Source: Eucalyptus grandis
Taxonomy: Eukaryota; Streptophyta; Magnoliopsida; Myrtales; Myrtaceae
Assembly (NCBI RefSeq): GCF_016545825.1
Contig: NC_052614.1
Location: 63,338,528 to 63,402,527, forward strand
DNA: 64,000 nt
Direction of reading: 5' to 3'
The notes beneath the pieces are model-generated. The model saw only the letters and a list, made by a program, of their open reading frames with translations. It was not told where the DNA came from and ran no database searches. Made by a program: the position numbers and the translations under genes. Shown piece by piece: positions 11,710 to 22,459 of the stretch. The stretch's first letter is position 1. Each line of letters opens with the position of its first letter.

Positions 11710-11726
11710 TGACGTGCTCGCTGACG
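11710..11726 (+). promoter_or_regulatory. as-1-like twin TGACG element of gene A
   Basis: TGACG starts at 11710 and again at 11722. The 12-bp start-to-start spacing equals that of the classic as-1 element bound by TGA bZIP factors. It sits 24 bases before the TATA box. The corresponding place in gene B has TGACA at the same spacing (19435 and 19447). This suggests control by TGA factors, which typically mediate salicylate, auxin or xenobiotic responses; no such response is shown here. Confidence 0.6.
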
Positions 11727-11749
11727 ACGACAATAGTCCCGAAAATCAC

Positions 11750-11756
11750 TATAAAT
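11750..11756 (+). promoter_or_regulatory. TATA box of gene A
   Basis: TATAAAT lies 83 bases before the start codon. A CT-rich leader (GGCTCTCTCTCACACATCCT) follows, similar in style to those of gene B and gene D. Confidence 0.7.
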
Positions 11757-11832
11757 TGAGACGCTCCCTTCACTCCAGTCCCACACCATCGGCTCTCTCT
11801 CACACATCCTCTTCTCTGAAACTAGTGACACA

Positions 11833-12799
11833 ATGTCTTCCAGGTACTTGCTAGTTTTGCTCCTGGGAGCGGTGCTTTTCGCCGCTGCCGTCCTCTCCGA
11901 CGGCCACCACCCTTTCGAAAAAGAGCATAAACCACACCACAAACACCACCACAAGCACCACCCTGGTGGTCGCCGTCTCTTGGAGACTGTCGAAGCTGAG
12001 GACTCGCACAAGCCATTCCCTAAACAAAAGCCCCCACACCATGGCCACCCTCACGAGCACATTCTAGTCGAGGAGGTTGAAAAGGAAGACTCCCACAAAA
12101 AGCCATTTCCCGGCAAGAAACCGCCCCACCACCCCGGCCACTTGCTTGCCGAGGAAGTGGAAGCCGATGACAAGAAGCCATTCCCGAGCACAAACCCCAA
12201 AGAAAGGCGACAAGCCACCACCGAAGCACAAGCCGCCCCACGAGGGACACATTCTCGTAGAGGAGGTGGAAGAGGACTCGAAGAAGCCATTCCCTGAGCA
12301 CAAGCTGCCCAAGAAAGGTGAGGAGCCCAAGAAGGGAAAGGGAGAGAAGCCGCCACCAAAGCACAATCCACCACACGAGGGACACATTCTCGAAGAGGAG
12401 GTCGAAGAGGACTCTAAGAAACCATTCCCTGAGCACAAGCCACCCAAGAAAGGTGAGGAGCCCAAGAAGGGAAAAGGAGAGAAGCCGCCACCAAAGCACA
12501 AGCCACCACATGAGGGACACATTCTCGTAGAGGAGGTCGAAGAGAACTCTAAGAAACCATTCCCTGAGCACAAGCCGCCGAAGAAAGGCGAGGAGCCAAA
12601 AAAGGGAAAGGGAGAGAAGCCGCCCCCAAAGCACAAGCCACCCCACGAGGGACACATTCTCGTAGAGGAGGTGGAAGAGGACTCAAAGAAACCGTTTCCT
12701 GAGCACAAGCCGCCCAAGAAAGGTGAGGAGCCGAAGAAGGGAAAGGGAGAGAAGCCGCCCCACCACAAGCCACCGCACAAGCCCCCCACCGAGAACTGA
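11833..12799 (+). CDS. Gene A: secreted Pro/Lys/His/Glu-rich repeat protein
   Basis: The start at 11833 is chosen because it opens a clear signal peptide (MSSRYLLVLLLGAVLFAAAV, cleavage near residue 22-24), follows a TATA box and leader, and matches the starts of genes B and D. A His-rich segment (HPFEKEHKPHHKHHHKHHPG) comes next, then GRRLLE and copies of KPFP, HGHPHEHILVEEVE and KPPHH motifs. From 12296 a 45-residue unit (EHKPPKKGEEPKKGKGEKPP...HEGHILVEEVEEDSKKPFP) repeats, ending HKPPHKPPTEN before the TGA at 12797. No intron is evident. As written, the frame breaks near 12184-12202: reading from the start stops at 12297 (154 codons), while the repeats lie in another frame. One extra C in each of two C-runs there would restore about 322 codons. 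The protein is probably a cell-wall or apoplastic structural protein, perhaps metal-binding through His clusters. I do not recognise a named family. Confidence 0.75.
12296..12799 (+). repeat. 135-bp (45-residue) tandem repeats in gene A
   Basis: Units start at GAGCACAAG at 12296, 12431, 12566 and 12701. Three are complete and the last is cut short by the C-terminus. A partial earlier unit lies at about 12200-12295. The units differ by only a few bases each, which points to recent expansion or gene conversion. Confidence 0.95.
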
Positions 12800-12847
12800 G
12801 CGTGCGTTCTTCAATGAACATATATGTCGTGTGCTTATCACACGTTC

Positions 12848-12853
12848 AATAAG
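12848..12853 (+). terminator. Likely poly(A) signal of gene A
   Basis: AATAAG lies about 50 bases after the stop codon, a near match to AATAAA. Confidence 0.45.
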
Positions 12854-12859
12854 AGCTGT

Positions 12860-13589
12860 TCCTTAGAGTATCTGGTTCTTCCGCGTGAGCTGGTTGGCTC
12901 ATTGTGTTACACGTAATATAGGATGTTTGTACTTTGCTCGGGCATTTCCTTTGACTTTCTCTACGTTGATATATGCTGGGTACTTGCTAGCCGTGACTTT
13001 CTTCGTTAAACTCTTGTTAGTGTCCTCTAATGCAATCTAACCTTGCCATGCTTGGGCATACTCCTAAATCCACAGGCAACATAGATGCGGGACTGAAATA
13101 TGATTAACAGTTAACGAAAGATGTAAATACAAAGTTTATTTGCACTACACATTTGAGAAAGTCATTCGGCAAGTGTTTATCGAAATGCTTAGATAGGACT
13201 TGCTTATTTAGAAAAGACACGGCAGATCTTCATCTAAGAAGGTGTACGAATTACACTTCAATTCTAAAGCTTGGTTTGATTATCAAAGATCTAAAAATTC
13301 TGATCAACTACTTTGGATTCACTTTTGTGAGTACTATAAAGAATGAATAAAATTTTCAACGTACTGATAGCGGTACATACATGAGATGATAACAATGGAT
13401 GTATTAGAAACATTAATATTTTCTATTTGGATAACTACTTAAGACTATGTTAACAGAACCATATTTTTCTAAGACAATTTCTACTTACCCACGACTAAAA
13501 GCTACACTGCACATCCCAACAGATTGATCCGATTTTACTTTTCATAGATCTGCTTGAATTGACGTATGACAATTTGGCCGAACTGCTTG
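12860..13589. other. Gene A downstream flank
   Basis: 3' flank with no supported gene. An open frame of 65 codons at 13153-13350 has no recognisable product. Confidence 0.5.
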
Positions 13590-14340
13590 GGGAGAGATTT
13601 ACCAAATGGCCCACTAATTCCTTCATTTAGCATTAATCCTAGTCAAAATATGATTTTTCTGTGTACCTAGTTATGAAGTTAAAATGTGCCATAGTTTATT
13701 TTGAAAGTTCTAACAAAGGTGGTCTATCTTTTACATTTGGACTAGAATTAGTTTCGCTTTTTTTGTCGATGACCATTTGCATATCGTCACTTTTATTCAT
13801 ACCGATTTGCTACTTCCACACAAAGCTTCTAAGACCAAATTACCCTCCTTACAAATACCCAAGCCCGCAAGCTCTCTCACGAAGCCTATCCTCCATCACC
13901 AGCAAATCCCATCTCTCCTTCAGCGCGTATCACCATCCTTCGCCATTAACCCCCTACCCCACCTTTATAAATCTTCAAGCCCCAAAACTCTCCCATTTAT
14001 ATATATATAATGAAACGAGATCTACAAGTTTGTTTTTTTATGAATGATCATATCCGATCTATTGTATTGTTTCATAAAAGAAAGATAAATTTTACTTATT
14101 TCATGAAATGAGTAGGCTTACCATGTATATTAAAATTGACCATATGTTTGTAGGTGGTATGGTCCTACGTCCTATCCATACAAACACCTATGTGACTCCC
14201 CCAAGGTGGCCGGTACTCCCAATAACCCAATCTCCCCTCAATTGCCACATGGATTTGTATCTCGATCTTGCACGCTATCTTTTAATGCCTTTCTTTGTTG
14301 GTTACCTTGCCTAATTTGAGGTCACTGTCCCAAATGACAT

Positions 14341-14354
14341 GGGCAGTGACATCA
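14341..14354 (+). promoter_or_regulatory. TGACATCA-type site, module R3
   Basis: GGGCAGTGACATCA, the third copy of the conserved block. As in R1, the palindrome's centre is CAT where R2 and R4 have CGT. Confidence 0.4.
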
Positions 14355-14759
14355 TATTAAAACAATTTACTAATTTATATATGCTTTGTATTCAAGACAC
14401 AATCCCCAAAACTGTGGCCCGCGATGTTATAGTGAACAAACTCCTTCGTATCTTGCCCATGTGAGCATAAGTTTTTCTGTGGAATTCACCTTGTCAAGGG
14501 AAAGTGAAAAAAGTTGCCCCTTACCAACTTCGGGAAAGACAAGCTAAAACAGTTCATTATGCTCATAGGAGGTGCAACTTGTACGATGATTAAACAAAGT
14601 TGTTTACTCTCTATATGCCATGTGATTTTCACTCGTAACATAAGAACATTGATATCGATCAAGTGGGCAAGTCTTAGGATTTTCTGAGATTGAGGCATAA
14701 GAATTTTAGTAATTCTATGGTTAGTGAAGAATTTCCATTACCCAAACACTATTGATCTC

Positions 14760-15213
14760 ATGGTGTCGGTGAACTTGACACAAGCTCTTACTAGGTCTAT
14801 CATTGAAGTGGCAAAACCTATTGACACCACAATTTAGATTGAAGATACGTGAAAATTCATTCACATGAGTTAGTTCTCTTCATGCATTCACATCATTCGT
14901 CCATACAATAATGCATTACAATAAAAAAAGTCATACATTTCATGCGTTGACATGAGCTTGATACAAACCCTTCATATGATGCATGGATCTGTCTTATGGT
15001 AAACAATTGGCATTGATCTATCATAAAAAATAAAAAATAAAAAACTCTTGCTCTCGTTATGTCAATGTACTTGGCACACAATTTTTTAATTAGATCTATT
15101 ATTTTAATGGGAAAATTTACCCAAACCACACTTTTGATTGATAATACGTAGAAAGTCATTCGCATATGTTAGTTATCTTCAAGCGTACACATCTTTCATC
15201 CATACCTACTACT
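14760..15213 (+). repeat. Diverged direct duplication inside R3
   Basis: About 14760-14905 and 15054-15213 share ordered blocks: CTTG.CACA, AGGTCTATCATT/AGATCTATTATT, ...GATAATACGT..., TTAGTTCTCTTCA/TTAGTTATCTTCA and CATCCATAC-type ends. The two units are separated by about 150 bases. Confidence 0.6.
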
Positions 15214-17160
15214 CAAGGACATATTGATAAAAATTCCAAATAACTTTCCACGCGTGGAAAGAAAATCACGGCCAAAAGAGAAAAGCAAAAGGTGCAACGG
15301 CACATCAATTTCTCTTCTCCAGTGTGCTCTGTGTTAGGTCGATTATCGTCCCCGATCTATTCAAGCTCACTTTGGAGCGTAGTCGTAAAGTTAGTTCTAT
15401 TTTAATAATTCAAACCGTTAAGATGCTCTTGTCCGGTTACTATAACACAATCTATCTTGATATTTTGATACCTTTATGATGATAAAGACGATAGAGACGT
15501 AAAGTGTGATAAAATTTTGACAAATTGATTGAAATCGAAGACATACATTAGTCCATGAAAATATAATGTGAACGTCACGTTGAATGTGAACATCGCGTTG
15601 AGGGTGTCTAGCTCCCGTTGACTATCGGCTAATCCTTCACTTGATGTGAAAGCTTTCCCATCCCATGCAAATTAGGTAACTAATGGAGTACATACAAGTC
15701 TGTGCTACTCGGCGACCTTAAAAACAATGTCAAATGCAGCGACCAGTCCTTCACCGGATGTGGAAGTGGTTTTGTCCTACACATACCGAGCAATCCATAG
15801 AGCGCATAGATCCGTGCTTCCAAGGACGACCCCGAAAAGGTACACGAATATGATAGAAAAACCCAAAAACTTAGCAAGCTTCTCACTAAAGCACCCATTT
15901 GGGGTTTTGATTTTCCTTTTTCGGTCATAAGGGTTTTGAATTTGATAGTTCCTCTTTTAGACTACAATAACATTTTTAAAATGGACTATGGAGCCTTTTT
16001 TTTTTACTAGAATGTACTCTTATTTTAATCGCTAACTAAAATCAGGAAGCAGTGTCCCCATCTTCTGAAGCAATTGCAATTACATTGACCCATAGAATGT
16101 GCATCAGACTTTCTCGAGACGAAATTCGCGAGGATTTTATTGAGGGGGACATGACTTTGAAGTTAGGTATGGAAATATGAGCATAACACGTGGGGGAGGT
16201 AGGAAAGATTGCCATAGACAAAAGCGGAAAAGCTAATTTAAAGTTCTTATGAAGTATGTATTGAATTTTCCAATTAGGTCTTATGCGACGTGTAAAGGTT
16301 TCCCTTTGCTCTTAAAGTTCTCCTTGCATGGCGTCACCGCTGATCTTAGCCATGACAGCGACCCTGGGGAGATTCTTGAACATTGAATACGTGGAGAACA
16401 TGAGGGGACCGGATGGACAAGATGATAATCGACTTTGGACTCTATATGATTTAACAAGCCTTGGTTCCATAACTTGGGCAAGCCTTTAGATTTCTTTGAT
16501 CTAATTATACTATCCTCCTTAATGGTTGGCTTCTTTAGGCAATCTAATTCAAGACTTACAAGGTGAATGACTAATTGAAAGGCCATCCTTTTGTTGGCAT
16601 TTATTGAAAATTATTGGTTAGAGAGATTATATAATCAAAATTTTACACATCCCACGTCTCTTTTAAAATTTTGTTGAATCATTATCAACTCTCTATGTCT
16701 TTTTTAAAATTCTATAATTCTCTTTGAAGTTTAAATGCCTCAAGTGTAAAGTGAAATAGTCTTAATCCCTGAAAGTTGAAGGAGATTTTTAATAGGAATC
16801 GTGTTGATCGCAGATTTGCTTCTTTCTCTAACCATTTTTCGAAGAAGAAAATCAATTTTGAGTTTCAGTACCCGAACTAAAACTACTCTCATTTGGTGTT
16901 TCGACCCGAAATATTGATATTATCTACCCGATCAAAAGGAAATAAATTTGAATGGTTCGAATTTTTCCTTTTTTTTTTGTCCCTATCTGCCGCCGCAAGC
17001 CACAAGGCACGGCCTCAAACTGTCGGCACCATCGAGTCAAAAGAACTCCCGCGAATCAAGCTCACGTGACCAACGCGGGGTCTCCTTTCGGCTCCAATCG
17101 GCCCTCTCGAACAGTTTCTTTCCAAGGATGGTCCAAAGAAAACAACAAAGATGAGCATCT
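15214..17160. other. Unassigned intergenic stretch
   Basis: No gene recognised. On the minus strand, about 16300-16430 gives a short protein-like frame (containing NLPRVAVMAKISGDAMQGEL) that I cannot assign and that has no support on either side. Open frames at 15680-15930 and 16948-17206 have no recognisable domains. Confidence 0.4.
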
Positions 17161-17290
17161 AATTAAGGTTCCTGTACCCTTTTCCCTTGTCTGGAGGCTA
17201 CCCTAGTTAAGGTCACTTTCGCAGCTGAGATGGGCAGTGACGTCACATTTTAAACCTATTTACAAGTTAAATAACGCGAAACACATTTTC
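17161..17290 (+). repeat. Flanking module R4 upstream of gene B
   Basis: A short, clear copy of the conserved block: CTACCCTAGTTAAGGTCAC... then GGGCAGTGACGTCACATTTTA. It lies about 2.3 kb 5' of the gene B start. Confidence 0.6.
17232..17245 (+). promoter_or_regulatory. Palindromic TGACGTCA site, module R4
   Basis: GGGCAGTGACGTCA, identical in core to the gene A module. Confidence 0.45.
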
Positions 17291-17344
17291 ATTTAATACG
17301 AGGATGCCACCATTGACGTTTAAAAAGTCCAATCTAAAATATTA

Positions 17345-17715
17345 GAGTAATAGGTGGAGGGAAACTAAGTGTATACGAGATATTTCTACACTAAATTAGG
17401 AGTGACACATGTTTCTAATATCATGCTTGAAAATCCAACAAAATAAAAATAAAAATTGAAACTAATAAATGGAGCAAGACCAAATGCATTTGAAAAATAT
17501 ATAAACTGCATTATCTAGCGATGTATGATATTTCAACATTAAATTAGGAGTGACACGTGGATTTTAATTAACAGTTGTGGACGCACACACAAAATAGTTG
17601 AAACCTAGCTTCGATACCATATTTGAAAGTTTAATCTAAAAAATGTAAATGATAATTAAATAGAAAAAACGTACAGAAAAATATATAAATGTAATCATCT
17701 AATGACGATAGATAT
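17345..17715 (+). repeat. Diverged tandem duplication, about 180 bp
   Basis: Two units share TAAATTAGGAGTGACACRTG, a later 'GAAACTA/GAAACCTA' block and ATATATAAA.TG.A..ATCTA before GATATT. The repeat has no coding content. Confidence 0.55.
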
Positions 17716-19434
17716 TCTCAATGAGGGTTATGTCAATTTTTTTTAAAAACTTGATCTTAACGATTTGTGCAGCTTGTAGCTTGTAGGATGTTCAAGGTCT
17801 TTCATGTCCGAAACTTTTTTCTATTTTAAAGCCAATGTTGCAATGGAAATGAAGAGAAGCACACCTCGCATGATGCACAGTATATTTACGTACGAAAACA
17901 AACATGTAATAATATGCACTATTAATTAATAAATTTAACTATTCTAGCCAACGAAATGGAGATATTCCCCGGGCGGAATGTGTGTACAGCGAATAAACCG
18001 GGGGAGCGATTCAAGGGTTTCGTGTGTATGCGGCGCGTGAAAAAAGAAACAGACGCAGTTTTCAACTTACATGCTGTCGGTGCAAATATCAATTATCAAA
18101 GCAGTATTATTAGCGACATACGCATTTCCATCAGAAATATAAATACATCACTGCATTTATGATTATTTATGGCTATTACAAATCAACTTTGCGAAAGCAA
18201 AAGTTACAACAGCAACTTTTGACTCGAATCCTTAAAGAGAGAAGCATATCAATTGGTTTCACTCACGTTGATATATCAGCTTGAAAAGTCTGATATGAGA
18301 TTTTCTACTGGCTCTCAATTCTCAACACAAACAAGAGTGCCGGTTGCAAACATACCCCCTCAATCGCCTCGTGTTGAAATTGATCCACTCGATATGAGTC
18401 GGTCGCTCAGAGATTGTAAACTCAAGTCTCGTTATCTCATCACCCATATATGTAAAGAACAAATAAGTATCTTACTACATTCTAAAGATTAGGTCTAGCT
18501 AGTTACGTTGTTATTGAGGTATACATTCTAAAGGTCATGCAATCTTTCATACTGGTTGCTCAGCCAAATTCATTTCCTACAAATAAAATTTGATTTTCTT
18601 TGGAGTAGAGTTAATCTAGGAATGCTAAACATTTACGTTCACATAAACTTGCGGGGGATTCGACCTCAATATAAAAAATAAAAAATAACTTGCGGGGTTG
18701 TAAATCATTCCTTGTTTTTGCATTTCAAGATGATTTGATTGGTTAAGATATAAAATATATTCTACACCATACTCTAATAGTTTAAACTTTTAGAGAAAAC
18801 GGTTGCATATATAATGTTAAGTTCATCCATTAATAGAACACAATGTTACCCATCGGATCATTAATTATCATAAGAACTATGGGAAAAATCACTTATAAAT
18901 ATTGATTTAAGAAAATCGGGGTAGACTTCATGTCAATGTATAGATCTCAACACTTACATATTGTGCTTTTTTTTTTTCTTTTAAGTGAACTAGACTTTTT
19001 ATTGTAATGTGCAAATGACACGGATTGAAAAATACAGGAATGGTCGAGGAGATTCTTTATCCACAATTCATTGCATCCGCTTGATAAATTCACTTTATAA
19101 ATCAATCTTAGCATTTTCCTACGAGTTCTATCTTGCACCAAAATATTTTGTATATGCTGTGTTTCTAAGTTTAATCTTCTAAAATATGTGCATGCATGCA
19201 AAGACAAGTTAAGGAAAGCACTGAAATCTTCTGTTATTCCTTAGCGGTGATATTCATTGTCTACTGCGGAGCAAACAAGGGTCGCAATAGATCAATCTCG
19301 AGCGAGAGGCTAAGCCAAATTGTCAAACTTTTCAACTCGTTTTGGCCCCATCAATCAAAGCATTCACAAGCAAAATCTTGACTCTCACACTCTCTAAGTC
19401 CAAATTTCAAAGACCAATCAGTCCAACCCAAGAA
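17716..19434. other. Gene B distal 5' flank
   Basis: AT-rich with no supported gene. The segment 18919-18993 (GGGTAGACTTCATGTCAATG...) has a relative at 47699-47782, which abuts the broken end of gene D, so pieces of this flank have moved with the family. Confidence 0.45.
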
Positions 19435-19479
19435 TGACATGTGGGCTGACATCATTGGCGCAAAGAATTTCTATAAATA
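19435..19479 (+). promoter_or_regulatory. Core promoter of gene B
   Basis: TGACA starts at 19435 and 19447, the same 12-bp spacing as the gene A as-1-like element with A in place of G. TATAAATA is at 19472-19479. A leader with CACTTCACTTCACTTCACTC leads to the ATG at 19547. Confidence 0.6.
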
Positions 19480-19546
19480 GAACCCAATCTCCCACCACTT
19501 CACTTCACTTCACTCTTCATTGCCCAAAGCTAGCAAAGAGAGAACC

Positions 19547-19575
19547 ATGTCTCTCAAGTATTTACTAGTGTTATT
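19547..19575 (+). pseudogene. Gene B part 1: start and signal-peptide coding
   Basis: Encodes MSLKYLLVL and is cut within the next codons by the Gypsy element at 19576. TTATT at 19571-19575 is repeated at 32490-32494, so coding sequence resumes there in the same frame. The protein is the second member of the gene A family. The promoter is intact, so transcription into the LTR is possible. Confidence 0.9.
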
Positions 19576-20460
19576 TGTGACATCCCGATTTTCCAATTCT
19601 ATTTTCAATAAATTGAGACGGGCATTTCGTTAGCACGCATATGGTTCTTTCCTTGAGTCAGCCACTCATATGAAAACTAGTCTATCGGGTGAAGCCGTTA
19701 AGAGTTTCTAATGCATCAGACTCGAGAATTTGATCAGGAAGCGACCTTTCGACCGAGCTAATCTGCAAGGGTCATTACGGCACAATTAAAAATTGATTAA
19801 AGACCGGAGATGGGTTGACTCGACAGAGGCATGTGATCGAGTGTGGGTGATTCCACTAGATCGCACAATTTTTGTCGATCGACACTAGACCGACTTTTCT
19901 GTCGATTAGGTACCCTGTGCCCGTATTTGAAACCTTGAGATTACCTCGACAACTGAAAGTTGCCAATGTGTCAAAGATGTACATTGTGGCTTGAATTGAT
20001 CAACCACAGGTCAAATGCATGAAAATTTCTAAAAGCTACCCGGTAGATCAGGATGCGCTAGTATCATGCCAAAGTAAAATTAACCATGAAATTGAGATCA
20101 AATTCAGAAATTGGAAGTCACGGTGTGTCACAAATCATTTTAGGATCATTGACTCATCTTTGGAAGATTTTTCATGCAATTAGAGTTTTTCAGCAATTAA
20201 ATCAGGGAATGGCTAATTTGGCTTGAGAAATTAGTAGACTCGCATTTGGTCGCGCTTTTGGGACTTAAGTTGGTTCTATGGACAAGTGAATATGTGAATT
20301 GAAGTGTGGTGATATTGGATTAATTTTATGGACTTCAACTTAATTCAATTGGAGGAGAATCGAATAGAATGGAAGAATGTAATGTACAAGAATTTAGGCT
20401 CGGCGGAAAAGGAAATTGCAACCATTGGAAGATGTTGTGGAGGGATGAGATAGTGGAAGA

Positions 20461-20478
20461 TGACATCACTTGATGTCA
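20461..20478 (+). promoter_or_regulatory. TGACATCA dyad in 5' LTR
   Basis: TGACATCACTTGATGTCA, two inverted TGACATCA sites with a 2-base spacer, also present in the 3' LTR at 30372-30389. It is a plausible bZIP site upstream of the GC-rich transcribed part; function is inferred. Confidence 0.4.
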
Positions 20479-21039
20479 TGGTAGTTGGGGCCAATTTGAA
20501 GGAGAGCTTGACAAGTGGCAAGTGTTAATTGGTCCTCAAAAAGTGAAGAGGTCCCATCATCTTCTTCTTCCTCAAGCTTGGAACCAATTGGGGAGAGAGA
20601 GCAAAGACCGTTCGAACCAGGCCAGCCGACGTCGCCCCCTTCGCCGGCTCGGTCGCACGCTCACCGCCGCACGTCGCCGTCGCCAACGCCACTCGTCCGC
20701 TCGCCTGCACAACGCTGCCCCTTCGCCGCTTCCCCTCCGTCCGCCCGAGCCTCCATCACGTCGACCAAGATGTCCCAGCCGCTGTTCATCTTCATCGGAG
20801 TCTCCATTGCAGCTATGAGTAGGGGTGAGCGTGGTTCGGGTAGAACAGGAACCGGAACCGAACCGGACGAGGGTCCGGTTCGGTTCCCGGTTCTAAAGTG
20901 GCCGGTTCCGGTTCCCGGTTCCTTTTCTTGGGAACCGGCGGTTCTCGGTTCGGTTCCGGTTCTGAAATAAGAACCGGAACCGGAACCGGAACCGGTCAAA
21001 TTCAAAAAAAAAAAAAACCCTAAATCTCCCCTTCTCCCC

Positions 21040-21240
21040 TTCTCTCACGTGATTTCCCCCTCGATTTTCCCTCCTTCCCCTTTCTTTTTCTCTCTCTTTC
21101 TTTTCTCTTCTTTTTCCTTCTCACATGTCACTTCCGCCCCCTACCCCTACTTTTTTTCTTTTCTTCTTTCTCTCCTCTTTCCCCCTCTCTTGGCCGAAAC
21201 CCCATTCTTCTTCTTATTCCTTCCTCTTCGGGGTTCTTTG
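21040..21240 (+). repeat. Pyrimidine-rich tract inside the hAT element
   Basis: About 200 bases almost entirely of C and T on the plus strand, followed by a GC-rich part to about 21430. It resembles a plant 5' leader and first exon, but no product can be named. Confidence 0.6.
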
Positions 21241-21888
21241 CTTCACCCACGAGTCTGTTCTCTCTTTGCCCTCTGCTCGACGCCACCAAATAGCATCCCC
21301 GCCGCGCCTCGCCTGCAGCCCGCGATGCCGCTGCTCTGCCGTGCCTTCGCCGTGCCCCGTCGTCGCTCCTGCTCGGCCCGCTGCTACCTTCGCCGCACGT
21401 TGCCTGTAGCCCGCGACGCCGCTGCTCTGTCTTCGCCGTGACTTGAAATCGCGCCCGAAGTCGTGCCCCAAATCCCGCGATGCCGCAGCTCTGCCTTGTC
21501 TTTTCTTTTAATCTTCGAAATAGAAACATTGCTTAGAGTCTTATGTTTTCCGTGGTGCTTGTCTGACACTCGCTGTTGTTTTGTAGTTAGTTGGGCTTGA
21601 TGTTTTGGAAATCTTAGTAGAACATGTGAAAACAAAATGTCTTTCAGTGACGTGCTTACTTGGTTGCACTTTACTAGATAAGTGCAGAGAAGAAGCCCCC
21701 ATTTTGCTGTCTCTTTTGTTTCTTTAACCTGATGGCCAATATATATGATGTTTTCTTATAATTCTGAAAGTCTTTAGTCCTTATGCCGTTGAGGTGTGCT
21801 CTTTTAGTAAGCTCAATACAGGGAGTAATTCCATCGGGGTTTATGGACCCTGGTTTGGGAGTCATGATTACTTATTTGCTGTAATGAA

Positions 21889-22218
21889 TTGTGCTTTAAA
21901 TGTTTGATTTTGGTTGATACAGTCCCCTTTATGCAATGTTCTATCCCTAATAGGTTCATTTCTCATAAGCTGTTTAAAGGAGAGCAAAACATTCTTGAAT
22001 ATTTCTTCCTCGTGAATGCAGCTTTAACCTTAAGTACCTACCAACATTGGTGGAAAGAGATGTTCATTGAAAGACATGGAATATGTGGCACGCCTGCTAC
22101 AAGAGTAGTTTGCATTCTCTTGTTCATGCTCAGGAGGAGAGGAGGAGACAACCCAGACAAGGCTTATATGTTTGAAACGGGAAGCCTTGAGATGCTCAAT
22201 GAGGAGATGTGGGTATGA
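21889..22218 (+). other. Unassigned open frame in hAT interior
   Basis: 109 codons with protein-like composition, including LTLSTYQHWWKEMFIERHGI and LFMLRRRGGDNPDKAYMFE. It shows no similarity that I recognise to hAT transposase or to the PP2C next door. It could be a second captured host fragment or an altered exon of the same source gene. Confidence 0.35.
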
Positions 22219-22459
22219 GATGAAGACTCCGAGTTAAATGGGAAGAGGAAGACGTAGGAAGGAGATTATAAGAAAAGATGTGGACCACTTAGATCTTATG
22301 GAAGTCTTGACACAAAGTGCAATGGCATTGGAAGAATTCATATGGCTAACCCTACTTAATAGGATAACATTTAATTTGTTTGTGGTAAATATTGTGTGGT
22401 GAAATTGTATACGGTACATGACGTAGCTTGATGTACTTTATATTAGATGTAAACTCACG

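Larger units (their letters stand above)
13590..15213 (+). repeat. Flanking module R3
   Basis: This copy corresponds to 1-2555 without the fold-back element, so it shows the empty insertion site. The R1 match runs to about 14870. The rest is an extension described under 14760-15213. No coding sequence supported. Confidence 0.7.

Noticed and set aside
12180..12205. Programmed ribosomal frameshift in gene A
   Set aside because: No slippery heptamer with downstream structure is evident. Two separate missing C bases in C-runs explain the break better.
11833..12799. Classification as classical extensin or PRP
   Set aside because: No SPPPP or PPVYK repeats; the repeat chemistry is Lys/Glu/His with KPP and PPKH instead.
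12020..12821. Long minus-strand open frames opposite gene A
   Set aside because: They are antisense shadows of the low-complexity Lys/Pro/Glu repeats, with no promoter or known product.
16281..16586. 101-codon minus-strand frame
   Set aside because: A short stretch looks protein-like in another frame, but no family is recognisable and no gene structure surrounds it.
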